Positions 41,668 to 50,115 of a stretch of DNA of 64,000 nt are shown in pieces. The position numbers were made by a program, and so were the translations under genes. The stretch lies in the NCBI GenBank assembly GCA_036489765.1, contig DASXFE010000096.1, positions 1 to 64,000 of the forward strand. Direction: 5' to 3'. Position 1 is the first letter of the stretch; each line of letters opens with the position of its first letter. This stretch comes from DATARH01 sp036489765. GTDB lineage: Bacteria > Pseudomonadota > Alphaproteobacteria > ATCC43930 > CGMCC-115725. The notes under the pieces were generated by a model. The model was not told the origin of the DNA. It saw nothing but the letters and a program-made list of their open reading frames with translations, and made no database searches.

Positions 41668-42732
41668 TCAAACGGACTCTATCGTGATTCGGACGGGACC
41701 GCGCAAGGACAGACTGCGCGTACCGCCGCCGGACAACGTGCCGGAGCCGCCACCGGAGTAGCCGGGGCCGCCATAGCCGCGACCGCCGAAGCCGCCGTAG
41801 CCGTGGTGGCGCCGATGCCGGCGATGGTGCTGGCCCATGCCGGTGCCCATGCCCATTCCCAGGCTCGTGCCCATGCCGGCCGAACGCCTGCCCCGACCGC
41901 GCCCTCTGCCCGTGCCGAACGAACCGATGCCCGGTGCTCCGCGCATCCGGTGGGAAGCCTGCGCCATGCGCCGAACGAGGTGCGGGGAACGGGCCACTTT
42001 GGCGGCGGTTCTCTTGACGATATGCGGGAGCGCGCTGGCCGGCGCACCCGCCTTCGCCGCGGTGCGGCGGGCATGGCGAACGATCGCCGGCATGACGCGG
42101 GCCGCGGCGGGTCCGTGATGCCGCGCGACGTGCTTGGTCGCGGCCGTGGTTGCCTTGACGAGCTGCTTGCGCGCGCCGTGCGGCATGGCCGAAACCCTCG
42201 GGATCGCCTTCTTGATCGCGAGCCCGGCGAGGACCGGCGCGACCGGGTCGACCGAGTCCACCTGTTCGCCGAGATCGGCGAGATCGTCGATCGCGTCCAT
42301 CTCGTCGCCTTCGTCGGCGGCGACTTTCGAGACGATGTCAGCCGCCTTGCCGATGAGGCCGGCACCCGGGATCGGCAGCAGCGGAGCCACCTTGCTGACG
42401 ATCGGCGCGACCTTTTTCAGGATGTTGCGCAGCCCACCGAGAAACTCGTCGGCGTCGTCGGCCTGGAGAACTTCAGCGACGGCGTCGTCGATTTGATCGA
42501 ACGCATCCTCGTCGCCCAGGTCACCCAGATCGCCGAAGTCGCCCATATCGCCGAGGTCTTCGGCACCCAGGATGTCGCCGAGGAACGAATCTTCGGCGCC
42601 CAGGATGTCGCCGAGGAACGAGTCTTCGTCGCCGAGGTCCTCGCCCAAGTCACCCATGTCGAAGCGCGAGTACGCCTGGCCCTCGGGTTCGGCCAGATCC
42701 TCGAGCAGGTCATCGTCGAATCTGTCACTCAT
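41668..42732 (-). CDS. Acidic/Gly-Arg-His-rich protein with GPVRITI C-terminus
   Basis: A 354-residue low-complexity protein. Residues 1-90 are very acidic, with a duplicated EDSFLGDILGA and LGDMGDFGDLGDLGDED runs. Residues 100-265 are helical and basic (KKVAPIVSKVAPLLPIPGAGLIGKAADI, HGPAAARVMPAIVRHARRTAAKAG). Residues 270-335 are Gly/Arg/His/Met rich (GRGRGRGRR, GMGQHHRRHRRHHGYGG). It ends SLRGPVRITIESV. The helical part and the C-terminus both resemble the next gene upstream (42771-43562), so the two are probably paralogs. Function unknown; charge segregation suggests an assembly or binding role. Confidence 0.75.
   Translation of the reverse strand: MSDRFDDDLLEDLAEPEGQAYSRFDMGDLGEDLGDEDSFLGDILGAEDSFLGDILGAEDLGDMGDFGDLGDLGDEDAFDQIDDAVAEVLQADDADEFLGGLRNILKKVAPIVSKVAPLLPIPGAGLIGKAADIVSKVAADEGDEMDAIDDLADLGEQVDSVDPVAPVLAGLAIKKAIPRVSAMPHGARKQLVKATTAATKHVARHHGPAAARVMPAIVRHARRTAAKAGAPASALPHIVKRTAAKVARSPHLVRRMAQASHRMRGAPGIGSFGTGRGRGRGRRSAGMGTSLGMGMGTGMGQHHRRHRRHHGYGGFGGRGYGGPGYSGGGSGTLSGGGTRSLSLRGPVRITIESV
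42562..42627 (-). repeat. 33-bp tandem duplication in the acidic N-terminus
   Basis: Two adjacent 33-bp units encode EDSFLGDILGA twice (residues 36-46 and 47-57). They differ by few bases, so the duplication looks recent. Confidence 0.8.
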
Positions 42733-42770
42733 GGTCCTCTCCTTTATTCGCGGTGGTGTGCCGCTGCGGC

Positions 42771-43562
42771 TCAGCGGTCGAGGATGACAATTTCCACGGG
42801 TCCGCTGATGACCAGTCGACGCGGCTCATCCGCCGCTGCTCCGCGAGGAGGGTCCCCGCGCAGATCATCGGTAAGGGAAATGACGGTGCCGCGTCCGGCC
42901 GGCTCGTTCCGTGTGAGCCCGAACCGCCCGCCGAGACGCGGCAGCATGTCGGCGACCGCGCCCAGCGGCAGCTCGCGCTGCGCGGCGCGGTCCGCGATCG
43001 TTGCCGCAAACCGCGGCAGGCGACGCCAGGCGCGGGAACCCCCGGCCTCGAGCGTCTCGCCGACGACCGTCTCCGCGGCGGCGGCGAGATGGCGCAGCGC
43101 CTCGGCGTCGTCGGAGGGATTTCCGCCGGCGACAAGCCGCGCGACAAAGGCTACGATCACCGGGGTGAGACCGCGGAGCGCTGCCTGGTCGACCCGCCCG
43201 CGGCCGAGATCATCGACCAAGGTCTGGAAGGTCAGGGCCTCGTCCTGCCCGTCTTCTGCAAGCGCGTGGCCCAGACGGGACAGCGCGATGCCGAGACTCG
43301 CGTCATCAGCCGCGGCCATCGTGTGGGTGATCAACGCGCGGATGAACTGTCGGCTGTCGGGGGCGCGGATGGCGCCGATGATCGGGTCGGGGATGATCCG
43401 GTCGGTGAAGCCGTGTTCTTCCGGCTCGGGGGTCGTGGCGGGGTTGGGATCGGCGCCGGTGTCGTCCGGCATCGTCGCCTCTGCCGCATCCGCTGCGTCA
43501 TCGGGGACGATCGGAAACGGATTGTCGTCGTGACGGGCGAATGCTGCGGCTTCCTCGCTCAT
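42771..43562 (-). CDS. Protein of unknown function with GPVEIVI C-terminus
   Basis: A 263-residue soluble protein, the first gene of the minus-strand operon. An acidic disordered N-terminus (residues 1-52) leads to a helical domain (RQFIRALITHTMAAADDASLGIALSRLGHALAEDG, SRAWRRLPRFAATIADRAAQRELPLGAVADMLPRLGGRFG) and a C-terminal tail ending RRLVISGPVEIVILDR. The helical domain and the GPVxIxI end match the neighbouring 354-residue protein in layout. The ATG at 43560-43562 has GGGAGAGCGAG upstream. The longer frame to 43643 runs into the divergent promoter region. Confidence 0.74.
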   Translation of the reverse strand: MSEEAAAFARHDDNPFPIVPDDAADAAEATMPDDTGADPNPATTPEPEEHGFTDRIIPDPIIGAIRAPDSRQFIRALITHTMAAADDASLGIALSRLGHALAEDGQDEALTFQTLVDDLGRGRVDQAALRGLTPVIVAFVARLVAGGNPSDDAEALRHLAAAAETVVGETLEAGGSRAWRRLPRFAATIADRAAQRELPLGAVADMLPRLGGRFGLTRNEPAGRGTVISLTDDLRGDPPRGAAADEPRRLVISGPVEIVILDR

Positions 43563-43758
43563 CTCGCTCTCCCGGAGGCGCCCCTTGTCGCGGGGCCACC
43601 CAAAAAGGCAGGCGAAACTTCGACGATTGCCGCGAGGCCGCACAGTCGCAGAATTCTGGTCACGGCGGTTGGGTAGCGTATTTGAGGGAATGGCGCCGTC
43701 GTGCCGACAAGGCGAAACTTTTGGGCAACAGCCGGAAAATCGCTGTTATCGGGCCGCG
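43563..43758. promoter_or_regulatory. Divergent control region with a 10-base direct repeat
   Basis: The 196 bases between the nine-gene minus operon and the four-gene plus operon must hold both promoters. GGCGAAACTT occurs twice in the same orientation, at 43611-43620 and 43711-43720, exactly 100 bases apart. It could be an operator for the LuxR-type protein encoded at the end of the operon. No consensus -35/-10 pair is obvious. Confidence 0.45.
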
Positions 43759-44829
43759 ATGATCGATTTCACCTCATCGCTCTATCTGGGCTTCCGGCAT
43801 TCGAGCGACGCCCTTGCGCCTTGGGCCAGCCTGACCACCGGAAAGCCTGCTGCGCTGGGCACGCCGGCGCTCTCGGCGACCGTCGCGCGGGCGCTGGCCG
43901 AGCTCCAGGGCTGTGACGCCGCGACGCTGATGCCGTCGACGCTGCACCTCTATTTCGATCTGTTCGAGATGCTGCGGCGTGATGGGATCAGGATCTTCAT
44001 CGACGCCGGTGCCTATCCAATCGCCCGCTGGGCGGTCGAGCGGGTGGCCGCGCTCGGCGTGCCGGTCCATCGCCTTCCGCATTACGATGCCGACGCGACG
44101 CACAGGGCGATCGCCGCGAGCGGGACGTTGCATCCGGTCATCGTGGCAGACGGGTTTTGCCCGAGCTGCGGCCGCGCGGCACCGCTGGAGGGCTATCTCG
44201 ACGGCATCGTCCCTCGGCGCGGCTATCTGGTTCTCGACGACACACAGGCGCTCGGCATCTGGGGCGAGCATCCCGGGCGGCGCCATCCCTATGGCAGAGG
44301 GGGCGGGGGCTCCCTGCGACGGCACGGTGTGCGCTCGCCGCATGTCATCCTCGGCAGCTCGCTGGCGAAAGGGTTCGGGGCGCCGCTCGCCGCGCTCAGC
44401 GGCGATGCCGCGCTGATTCGGCGCTTTGAACGGCATAGCGAGACGCGGGTCCATTCGAGCCCGCCATCGCTCGCCGTGCTGCACGCCGCCCGCCGGGCGC
44501 TTGTCCTTAACGCCGGGAGCGGCGAGGCGCTCCGCGAGCGCCTGGCGAGACTGGTGGGCTGTCTCCAGGAAGCGATCGATGAACTGGACGTCCGCCTGCC
44601 GCGAACGCTTTTCCCGGTGCAAGCGATCGCCCTGGATCACCCGCTTCGACGCCAACAGCATCTCGCAGCGCAAGGGATCAACACCGCCGTCGTTCGCGGT
44701 TGCGACGGCGGCGACAAGCTCGTTTTCGTCATCCGGGCAGAGCATCGCCAATCCGATATCGACCGGGCGGTGAGCGCCTTGTCTCCGTTCCGAGCTTCTC
44801 AGGAACCGCGCCGCGGAGCCCATCGTTAA
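43759..44829 (+). CDS. PLP-dependent alpha-oxoamine-synthase-like enzyme
   Basis: A 356-residue fold-type I PLP enzyme related to 8-amino-7-oxononanoate synthase and glycine C-acetyltransferase. The Schiff-base lysine is Lys204 in LGSSLAKGFGAPLAALSG. The PLP-N1 aspartate lies in LVLDDTQALGIWGEHPG, where the usual His of DDAH is Gln. GGGGSLRRHG precedes the lysine. Family members condense an amino acid with an acyl-CoA or act as aminotransferases; substrates here are unknown. It is the first gene of the plus-strand operon and ends 24 bases before the vWA gene. The ATG at 43759 fits the family start. Confidence 0.83.
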   Translation: MIDFTSSLYLGFRHSSDALAPWASLTTGKPAALGTPALSATVARALAELQGCDAATLMPSTLHLYFDLFEMLRRDGIRIFIDAGAYPIARWAVERVAALGVPVHRLPHYDADATHRAIAASGTLHPVIVADGFCPSCGRAAPLEGYLDGIVPRRGYLVLDDTQALGIWGEHPGRRHPYGRGGGGSLRRHGVRSPHVILGSSLAKGFGAPLAALSGDAALIRRFERHSETRVHSSPPSLAVLHAARRALVLNAGSGEALRERLARLVGCLQEAIDELDVRLPRTLFPVQAIALDHPLRRQQHLAAQGINTAVVRGCDGGDKLVFVIRAEHRQSDIDRAVSALSPFRASQEPRRGAHR

Positions 44830-44853
44830 GGAGCCGGTAGCCGGAGACAATAA

Positions 44854-45699
44854 ATGCCGTATTCCACCGAAATCAGCCGCGACCACCCCACCGCGCTGAT
44901 CTTTGTGATCGACCAGTCCGAATCGATGGTAGAGCCGCTCGCCGGCGGCAGAGCCAAAGCCGAATTCGTTGCCGACGTCCTCAACAAGACGCTCTACACG
45001 CTGGTCACGAACTGTTCGAAGGCGGAGGGCGTTCGCCGGTATTTCGACATCGGCGTGCTCTCCTATTTCGGCGACAGCGTCGCCGACGGCTTTGGCCGGG
45101 CGATCAACGGGCATAGTCTCATCTGCCCCATCACCGACGTGGCGGACGCCCCGTTGCGCGTCGAGGAACGGACGCGCAAAGCCGATGACGGCACCGGCGG
45201 GGTGATCGAGCAGAAGGTCAAGTTTCCGGTGTGGTTCGAGCCGAAAGCGGTCGGCCGCACGCCGATGCGCGCCGGGCTGACGCGCGCTGCCGAGATCGTC
45301 GCGGAATGGTGCGATACGCACCCTCAGTCGTACCCGCCGACGATCCTCCACGTCACCGACGGGGAGTCGACCGACGGCGATCCGCAGGACGTCGCCGACA
45401 CGATGCGCCAGCTCCACACCGCCGACGGCAATGCCTTGCTGTTCAATCTGCATGTGAGCGCACAAGGAGCGCAGGAAGTGGTCTTTGCGCGGGAGGAGGG
45501 CGGTCTCGCCGACGAGTACGCTCGGATGCTGTTCCGCATGTCGAGCCCGTTGCCGCCACATCTGGCGGGGCTGGCTGGCGACCGGGGTTATTCGGTCGCG
45601 AACGGCGCGCGCGGCTTCATCTTCAACGCGAGCCCGCAGCTGATTGTCGATTTCTTCGAGATCGGGACACGGCCGCGACTGATTTCCGCCGATCGGTGA
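44854..45699 (+). CDS. von Willebrand factor type A domain protein (TerY-like)
   Basis: A 281-residue soluble vWA protein. The metal-ion-dependent adhesion site starts with VIDQSESM (Asp20, Ser22, Ser24), continues with the conserved threonine in GRTPMRAGL and the aspartate in HVTDGESTDGD. There is no signal peptide or membrane helix. This is the TerY style of intracellular vWA protein that is encoded with a PP2C phosphatase and a kinase. The stop overlaps the phosphatase GTG by 4 bases (GTGA), so the two are coupled. Confidence 0.86.
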   Translation: MPYSTEISRDHPTALIFVIDQSESMVEPLAGGRAKAEFVADVLNKTLYTLVTNCSKAEGVRRYFDIGVLSYFGDSVADGFGRAINGHSLICPITDVADAPLRVEERTRKADDGTGGVIEQKVKFPVWFEPKAVGRTPMRAGLTRAAEIVAEWCDTHPQSYPPTILHVTDGESTDGDPQDVADTMRQLHTADGNALLFNLHVSAQGAQEVVFAREEGGLADEYARMLFRMSSPLPPHLAGLAGDRGYSVANGARGFIFNASPQLIVDFFEIGTRPRLISADR

Positions 45700-46439
45700 G
45701 CGACGTCCCGCCGTCGTCCGGGAAGCAGGAAGCCTGGCACCCGCAGGGCTTCTCGGCCCCGAAAGCGGATGGCCAGACCAATGAGGACGCCTGGCAATTC
45801 TCGCATAAAGGCGTTGCTGCGCTGAGCGACGGCGCCTCGATCTCGTTCGATTCCGCCTCATGGGCGCGCATCCTCGTCCGGCAATACGCCCGTGACCCTT
45901 GCTTCGACGATGCGTGGTTGGCGGCAGCCTTACAGGAGTTCGCAGCGCTGCACGACCGCGAGAGCCTGTCGTGGGTGCAGCAGGGCGCGTTCGATCGCGG
46001 CAGCTTTGCCTCATTGCTCGGCGTGCGGCGCTGGGGCGCCCGGGTCGAGGTATTGGCGATCGGCGACAGCATCGCCGTGCTGTGCGACGCGGACCGCGTC
46101 GCGGCCACGTTTCCGTACGAATCGCCCGAGCAGTTCGACCAGAGACCGCTGCTACTCTCGACCAATCCCACGCAGAACGCGTTTCTAGCCGAGCGCGATG
46201 CCAAGCGGGATTTCACCGTGGCGTGGGATATCGGCCTGCTGGCCGATCCGTCGGTTCTTTGCGTCAGCGACGCGCTCGGCCACTGGATCATTTCCCACCG
46301 GAACGACGAGCCTTCACCGATTGCCGGGCTGCGTGACTTGAAGACGCGCCGGGCGTTCGCCCGCTTTGTCGCGCACGAGCGGGCGGCGGGCGATCTGCGA
46401 CGGGACGATACGACGATGCTCGCGTGCTGGGGGTGCTGA
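45696..46439 (+). CDS. PP2C-like serine/threonine phosphatase
   Basis: A 247-residue PP2C-family protein. It begins with the characteristic acceptance of metal ligands in ADGQTNEDAWQ and ALSDGASISFDS, with VEVLAIGDSIAVLC in the middle, VLCVSDALGHWI and RRDDTTMLACW at the end. It would remove phosphates placed by the kinase encoded next. The start is the GTG at 45696, overlapping the vWA stop. The frame upstream lies inside the vWA gene. The kinase ATG follows 3 bases after its stop. Confidence 0.85.
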   Translation: MSDVPPSSGKQEAWHPQGFSAPKADGQTNEDAWQFSHKGVAALSDGASISFDSASWARILVRQYARDPCFDDAWLAAALQEFAALHDRESLSWVQQGAFDRGSFASLLGVRRWGARVEVLAIGDSIAVLCDADRVAATFPYESPEQFDQRPLLLSTNPTQNAFLAERDAKRDFTVAWDIGLLADPSVLCVSDALGHWIISHRNDEPSPIAGLRDLKTRRAFARFVAHERAAGDLRRDDTTMLACWGC

Positions 46440-46442
46440 GCC

Positions 46443-48167
46443 GTGCCGGGTTATCCGCAGATCACGGATTACAACGAGGCCGTCCAGCATCCGGAGACGG
46501 CGTTTCTCGACAGCGAGCTACGCCAAGGCCGCGTCCAGGAAAATGCGCTGGGGCTGCCAGCGGTGCTGTCCGGCGGGTTTGCGCTGACCTACATGGTGAG
46601 GGTCGGCCGGCGCAAACTCGCCGTTCGCTGCTTCCACCGCGAGATCCCCGCCGTGGAGCAGAAATACGCGGCGGTCTCGCGGGCGTTCCGAGCGCTGAAG
46701 AGCCCCTATTTCGTCGATTTCGAATTCCTCGGGCAAGGCATCCGGGTGCACCGGCAGGTGTCACCGATCGTCAAGATGGACTGGGCCGAGGGCGAGGTCC
46801 TCGGCCTGTGGCTCGATCGGCACGGCGCTGACCGGAACGCGCTGGCGGCCCTGCGGCAGCAGTTTGCGGTATTGGCGCAATACCTCAAGGATCGCGGCAT
46901 CGCGCATGGCGACGTGCAGAATGGCAATGTCATCGTCGCACCCCAGGGCATCAAGCTGGTCGATTACGACGGCGTTTATGTGCCCGGGATGGCAGTCGGG
47001 CAGGGGTGCGAGAGCGGGCACAAGCATTTCCAGCATCCGCAGCGCGGGAACCGGCATCACGGGCCGGGGATCGACCGGTTTTCGTTTATCGTCATCGATC
47101 TGAGCCTTGCGGCGCTGATCGATGATCCCTCGCTGTTTCGGCGATACGGCGAAGGCGGCGAGACCATCCTGTTTCATGCCAAGGACTTCGCCGATCCCGA
47201 CCACTCGGAGGTCTTCGACGCGATCTCCCGCATGCCCGGGCTGAGCGGGCCCACCCAGACGCTGGCGAGGCTCTGCCACGCGCCAATCGAGGCGGTGCCC
47301 ACCCTTCAAGAGTTCAACGCGATGGGCACGGCCGGGGATGCGGCCGGCATCGGGCGTTTGCCGCCGCCGCCTCGCCCGGCAGCGGCTCGCTATATCGGCA
47401 CATACCCGGTGGTCGATGCCTCGGACTTCGCGGCGGTGATGAACCATATCGGCCGTCGCGTCGAGCTGGTCGGGCGCGTCGTCGCGGTCGAGCAGGGCCG
47501 GGCCCGTGGTCGTGGGCATCAGGACCTGCCTTGTCTCCATGCGTACCTGGTCAAAGGCTGGCGGCATGTCGTCCGCCTCACGATCGGGAGCGACCGTGGC
47601 GGATTTGCCGACGGGACGGGCCGCGACTGGGTCGGCAAATGGGTCGGCGTCGCCGGATTGATCGCCCAGCCCTTTGTCGCCGATGCTTTTCTGATGCCGC
47701 GGACCCAGGTCGGGATTGCCTTCGACGATCCGAGCCAAGTCAATTTCATTTCCGCCGCCGAAGCCGGGCACCGCCTCGCGCAGCGCGAAACCATACCTGT
47801 TGCCGATCTGCCCCCGAGCGCTACGCCGCGAGGCTTGTCCAATCGGCAACTCGTCAGGCAATTGGAAAGAAACAGACCACCCCCACCAGCGGCTCCCCAG
47901 CCCCCACCGCCGCGCCAGATTCCACTGCAGGCCAACCGGGCGCTCGTCGGCCGGCTGCGGGCGGCGCCGAAGCCGCCTCCGATGCGCCCCCGCCCCCAAC
48001 CTCGTGTAGCAGCCGCGCTCTTGCCGTCGGCGCGACGGCGCACAGGTCCGGTGCCGGCGATGGTCATCCATCCGCGGAAGCCGGGCTCACCGCCGGTTGT
48101 CAGAGCCCGGCCGCGTCCGCCGACTTTGCTGATCCGTATCCTCCAGGCGTTCGGGCTGGCCGATTAG
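46443..48167 (+). CDS. Protein kinase-like protein fused to an OB-fold-like domain
   Basis: A 574-residue protein. Residues 30-290 are a kinase fold: catalytic loop AHGDVQNGNVIV (Asp157, Asn162), metal motif KLVDYDG (Asp174), and a LAVRCF strand in which Arg62 stands where kinases have the ATP-binding Lys. Residues 330-450 resemble an OB-fold module (HIGRRVELVGRVVAVE, WVGKWVGVAGLIAQPF, TQVGIAFDDPSQVNFI), as found in TerY-P kinases. The rest is proline/arginine-rich and probably disordered. It ends the plus-strand operon and overlaps the convergent glutathionyl-hydroquinone reductase gene by 4 bases. Confidence 0.85.
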   Translation: MPGYPQITDYNEAVQHPETAFLDSELRQGRVQENALGLPAVLSGGFALTYMVRVGRRKLAVRCFHREIPAVEQKYAAVSRAFRALKSPYFVDFEFLGQGIRVHRQVSPIVKMDWAEGEVLGLWLDRHGADRNALAALRQQFAVLAQYLKDRGIAHGDVQNGNVIVAPQGIKLVDYDGVYVPGMAVGQGCESGHKHFQHPQRGNRHHGPGIDRFSFIVIDLSLAALIDDPSLFRRYGEGGETILFHAKDFADPDHSEVFDAISRMPGLSGPTQTLARLCHAPIEAVPTLQEFNAMGTAGDAAGIGRLPPPPRPAAARYIGTYPVVDASDFAAVMNHIGRRVELVGRVVAVEQGRARGRGHQDLPCLHAYLVKGWRHVVRLTIGSDRGGFADGTGRDWVGKWVGVAGLIAQPFVADAFLMPRTQVGIAFDDPSQVNFISAAEAGHRLAQRETIPVADLPPSATPRGLSNRQLVRQLERNRPPPPAAPQPPPPRQIPLQANRALVGRLRAAPKPPPMRPRPQPRVAAALLPSARRRTGPVPAMVIHPRKPGSPPVVRARPRPPTLLIRILQAFGLAD

Positions 48168-49123
48168 CCGAGCCGCGCGCGGTCGTGCGGGGCCGCGAAG
48201 TCGAGCGCGGGGCCGAGCGGCAGGAAGCCTCGCGGGTTCAGATGGCGCATACCGCCGTAGTAGCCGAGCTTGATCTTGTCGAAGTCGACGGTCTCCGCCA
48301 CACCCGGCATCTGATAGATCTCGCGCGTGTAGTTCCACAGGTTGTGGTAGTCGGCCAGCCGGCGGAGATTGCATTTGAACAACAGGTAGTAAACCGCGTC
48401 GAAGCGGATCAAGGTCGGAAAGAGGCGGAGATCGGCCTCGGTAAACCGCCCGCCGACGAGCCAGCGCTGGCGCGAGAGCCGCACCTCCAATTCATCTAAC
48501 GCGGCAAACAGGTTGCGGAAAGCCTGCTCGTATGCCTCCTGGCTCTTCGCCAGTCCGGCGCGATAGACGCCGTTGTTGATGTTGTCATAGACGAACCGGT
48601 TGACCTCGTCGATTTCGGGTCGCAACGCGGCCGGGTAGAGATCGAGACCAGCGTCGCCGAAGGCGTCGAAGGCGCTGTTGAGCATGCGGATGATCTCGGA
48701 CGACTCGTTGTTGACGATCGTCTTGGTCTTGCGGTCCCACAGGACCGGCACCGTCGAGCGCCCGGTGTAGTCGGGCCGGGCGGCGGTGTAGACTTGGTGG
48801 ACATGGAAGACGCCATCCTTGGGCGCGAGCTCGTCAAAGCCGCGCGAATAGGCCCAGCCTTCGCCCTTCGGCAGATCGGACTCGAGGAGCGGGATCACCC
48901 CGTCGAGGCGCTTTAGCGCGCGCATCAGCACGGTGCGGTGCGCCCACGGGCACGACGGCGCGGTGACGAGCTGGTAGCGGCCGGGCTCGGCCGCGAATTT
49001 GGTGCTGCCGTCCCCGCTCACCGCATCGCGAAAGCTCGAATCCGGCCGCAGGAAAGCACCGCCCCGGTCGGCCGGCAGCGGATCGTCGTCGAACCAGGTT
49101 CCGTTGACCACCATGCCCATCAT
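48164..49123 (-). CDS. Glutathionyl-hydroquinone reductase (YqjG/Xi-class GST)
   Basis: Removes glutathione from glutathionyl-hydroquinones, often in aromatic degradation. The 319-residue protein has the Xi-class active site APSCPWAHR with catalytic Cys58, the VPVLWDRKTKTIVNNESSEIIRML thioredoxin-fold segment and the C-terminal NLWNYTREIYQMPGVAETVDFDKIKLGYY. An ATG pair at 49123/49120 gives the start. It fits the catabolic genes that follow upstream on the same strand, but is separated by only 35 bases from the SDR, so it may be the last gene of that operon. Confidence 0.9.
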   Translation of the reverse strand: MMGMVVNGTWFDDDPLPADRGGAFLRPDSSFRDAVSGDGSTKFAAEPGRYQLVTAPSCPWAHRTVLMRALKRLDGVIPLLESDLPKGEGWAYSRGFDELAPKDGVFHVHQVYTAARPDYTGRSTVPVLWDRKTKTIVNNESSEIIRMLNSAFDAFGDAGLDLYPAALRPEIDEVNRFVYDNINNGVYRAGLAKSQEAYEQAFRNLFAALDELEVRLSRQRWLVGGRFTEADLRLFPTLIRFDAVYYLLFKCNLRRLADYHNLWNYTREIYQMPGVAETVDFDKIKLGYYGGMRHLNPRGFLPLGPALDFAAPHDRARLG

Positions 49124-49158
49124 TCACCTCGGTCTTTGCTTCTTGCCGATGTCGGGGG

Positions 49159-49953
49159 TTATTGCGCGGTGATGCCGCCGTCGACGACGAGCGCCGAGCC
49201 CGTCATGAACGCGGCGTCGTCGGAGGCCAGGAACACGATGCCCTTGGCGATGTCGTTGGGCGTCCCCATCCGGCCGATCGGCAGCCGGTCGATGACCTGG
49301 CGGCGCGCCGCCTCGATGTCGTTGGTGCCGAGGTTGCGGGCACGGGTGGCCAGCACCTGGTCGCCCATGTCGGTGTCGATCGTTCCCGGATGGACCGAGT
49401 TGACCCTGACGCGGTAGCCCTTGCGGGCGAATTCGAGCGCCGCCGATTTGGTGAACAGGGTCACCCCGCCCTTGGTCATCGAATAAAGCGGGTCCTGGGT
49501 CGAGCCGACGAGGCCGGCGGTCGAGGCCAGGTTGACGATGGCGCTGCCGTGAGCGCTCCGCTGGGCCGCGTCGCGCAGCGCCGGCAGGCACAGCTTGGTG
49601 CCGAGAAAGACGCCGGTCAGGTTGACCGAGGAGAGACGTTCCCACTCGGCGAGGCTGGCGGCTTCGATATCCTTGCCGAGGAACAGCCCGGCATTGTTGA
49701 CGAGGATGTCGAGTGTGCCGAAGCGGCCAAGGACGGCAGCGACCGCGGCATTCCAATCCCCTTCGCCGGTTACGTCGAGGTGCACGTAGAGCGCCGCGTC
49801 GCCCAGGGCGCGCGCCGTCTCGCGGCCGCGCTCGTCGAGCACGTCGCCAATCGCGACCTTGGCGCCGGTCTCGATCATCAGCCGCGCGGCTTCCGCACCG
49901 ATGCCGCGCGATGCGCCGGTTATCAGGGCCACCTTGCCGTCGAGACTGTTCAT
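49159..49953 (-). CDS. Short-chain dehydrogenase/reductase
   Basis: A 264-residue classical SDR. NAD(P) binding TGASRGIG (residues 13-20), NNAG, the catalytic Ser in NLASTAGL and Tyr-xxx-Lys in YSMTKGG, then the PGTIDTDMG and VVDGGITAQ ends. Close in style to 3-alpha/20-beta-hydroxysteroid and cyclohexanol-type dehydrogenases. Start is the ATG at 49951-49953, with GGGAGACAG upstream; the longer frame to 50397 overlaps a dioxygenase remnant and is rejected. Substrate unknown. Confidence 0.9.
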   Translation of the reverse strand: MNSLDGKVALITGASRGIGAEAARLMIETGAKVAIGDVLDERGRETARALGDAALYVHLDVTGEGDWNAAVAAVLGRFGTLDILVNNAGLFLGKDIEAASLAEWERLSSVNLTGVFLGTKLCLPALRDAAQRSAHGSAIVNLASTAGLVGSTQDPLYSMTKGGVTLFTKSAALEFARKGYRVRVNSVHPGTIDTDMGDQVLATRARNLGTNDIEAARRQVIDRLPIGRMGTPNDIAKGIVFLASDDAAFMTGSALVVDGGITAQ

Positions 49954-50115
49954 GTCTGTCTCCCGCGGTTGTGGCGCCGCGTCGGTGGTTGCTATCGTCG
50001 GGTCGCGGGCGCCGGCAAATTCGGCCCATCCTAGCATCGAGCGTAGGAGGGCGGCGTGAGCATATCGATCAGGCAACTGGCCCCGACCTTTTGCCGGCGC
50101 GGAGCGGGCCACCTG

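Noticed and set aside
40350..43562. Cluster proteins as a contractile injection (eCIS/phage tail) system
   Set aside because: The stalk-like protein and the HExxH protein are suggestive, but no sheath, tube, baseplate or AAA assembly ATPase gene is present.
46761..48071. A 436-residue minus-strand open frame
   Set aside because: Antisense to the kinase gene, whose catalytic motifs are unmistakable.
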